Assembly: GCF_014195095.1 (NCBI RefSeq)
Contig: NZ_JACIBC010000005.1
Location: forward strand, 124,001 to 188,000
Direction of reading: 5' to 3'
Length of the DNA stretch: 64,000 bases
DNA from: Rhizobium sp. BK602
Lineage (GTDB): Bacteria > Pseudomonadota > Alphaproteobacteria > Rhizobiales > Rhizobiaceae
Position numbers and translations under genes: made by a program. The notes below the pieces were generated by a model. It was not told the DNA's origin. It ran no database searches and saw only the letters and a list, made by a program, of their open reading frames with translations. Below, one piece after another: positions 63,799 through 64,000 of this stretch (positions are counted from its first letter, which is position 1; every line of letters starts with the position of its first letter).

Positions 63799-64000
63799 AG
63801 CGATGCCCCTGCCCCGGAGGCCACGCAGGAGGCATGTCCTGCTGGCCACTCGGGGCGTAAATGCTCGAGCGGCACCATGCAGGATGGGAGAGGCTCATCG
63901 ACGATATGGCGCGTGGTCTTGAACGGAAACTTGCCGCCGCTTCGAGCCATGGCAAAAATCGTCTCGGGCGTGATGATCTCGCCGCTGCGCCAGCCTTCGA
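63795..64000 (-). CDS. C-terminal end of a siderophore-operon gene (partial)
   Basis: An open frame enters from the right edge and ends at TGA 63797-63795, overlapping the decarboxylase start. About 67 residues are seen: SGEIITPETIFAMARSGG, KFPFKTTRHIV, PSCMVPLEHLRPEW. Four-base overlap marks it as the same operon. The KFPFKT block with following hydrophobic turn resembles the tail of IucA/IucC synthetases, but too little is visible to be sure. Confidence 0.6.
   Translation of the reverse strand, partial: EGWRSGEIITPETIFAMARSGGKFPFKTTRHIVDEPLPSCMVPLEHLRPEWPAGHASCVASGAGASL

Noticed and set aside
1-64000. Insertion sequences, prophage, CRISPR or tRNA genes
   Set aside because: I saw no transposase or integrase protein, no regular spaced repeats and no cloverleaf with conserved tRNA blocks; a covariance-model scan would settle the RNA part.

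Overview
The window is a GC-rich alphaproteobacterial segment, most likely from the Rhizobiaceae. Grounds are two SyrB-type proteins, an ECF sigma/NrsF pair, a possible RirA-type iron box, and the density of ABC importers and catabolic genes. It looks like accessory chromosome or chromid: many small transport, catabolic and stress operons and no core informational genes. I see no tRNA, rRNA, CRISPR array, transposase or replication origin.
Layout: 0-3 kb holds the end of an outer-membrane MetA-type protein, an MFS transporter and an amidase. 3.2-13.1 kb is a guanidine-assimilation operon with a sigma54 promoter, a guanidine-I (ykkC) riboswitch with its own terminator, an ABC importer, two carboxyguanidine deiminase subunits, a biotin-dependent guanidine/urea carboxylase and an allophanate hydrolase. 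13.2-14.8 kb is an ECF sigma/NrsF pair facing a secreted Met/Lys-rich protein, with matching promoters in front of both. 14.9-16.0 kb has two SyrB-like paralogues. 16.2-27.2 kb is one ten-gene minus-strand operon: GntR regulator, complete peptide-type ABC importer with two paralogous binding proteins at its two ends, SDR, polysaccharide-deacetylase-like hydrolase and gamma-glutamyltransferase. 27.4-30.4 kb has a GFA protein and a mobR/mobA-like pair for 3-hydroxybenzoate.
From 30.4 to 49.4 kb lies a collection of redox and detoxification genes: flavodoxin-like, carboxymuconolactone decarboxylase-like, two SDRs, alcohol dehydrogenase, secreted hydrolase, cytochrome P460, RibD-like, cyclophilin-like, DoxX and a periplasmic molybdenum aldehyde oxidoreductase. 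It includes two near-duplicate LysR genes. Nine intergenic copies of one palindrome (ATGA-N7-TCAT, once N6) sit in this stretch and suggest a local LysR regulon.
49.4-53.4 kb holds an FUSC protein, a Phd/VapC toxin-antitoxin pair with a perfect 18-bp operator, and an ABC exporter. 53.7-64 kb is a siderophore locus: TonB-dependent receptor, then a tightly overlapping minus-strand operon with a PLP decarboxylase (SbnH-like), SbnA-like synthase, an opine-dehydrogenase-family enzyme, an IucA/IucC synthetase, an MFS exporter and a ferric-siderophore binding protein. The opine-dehydrogenase-family enzyme sits where SbnB would be expected. It is the best candidate for an undescribed variant pathway to 2,3-diaminopropionate. 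The operon runs off the right edge.
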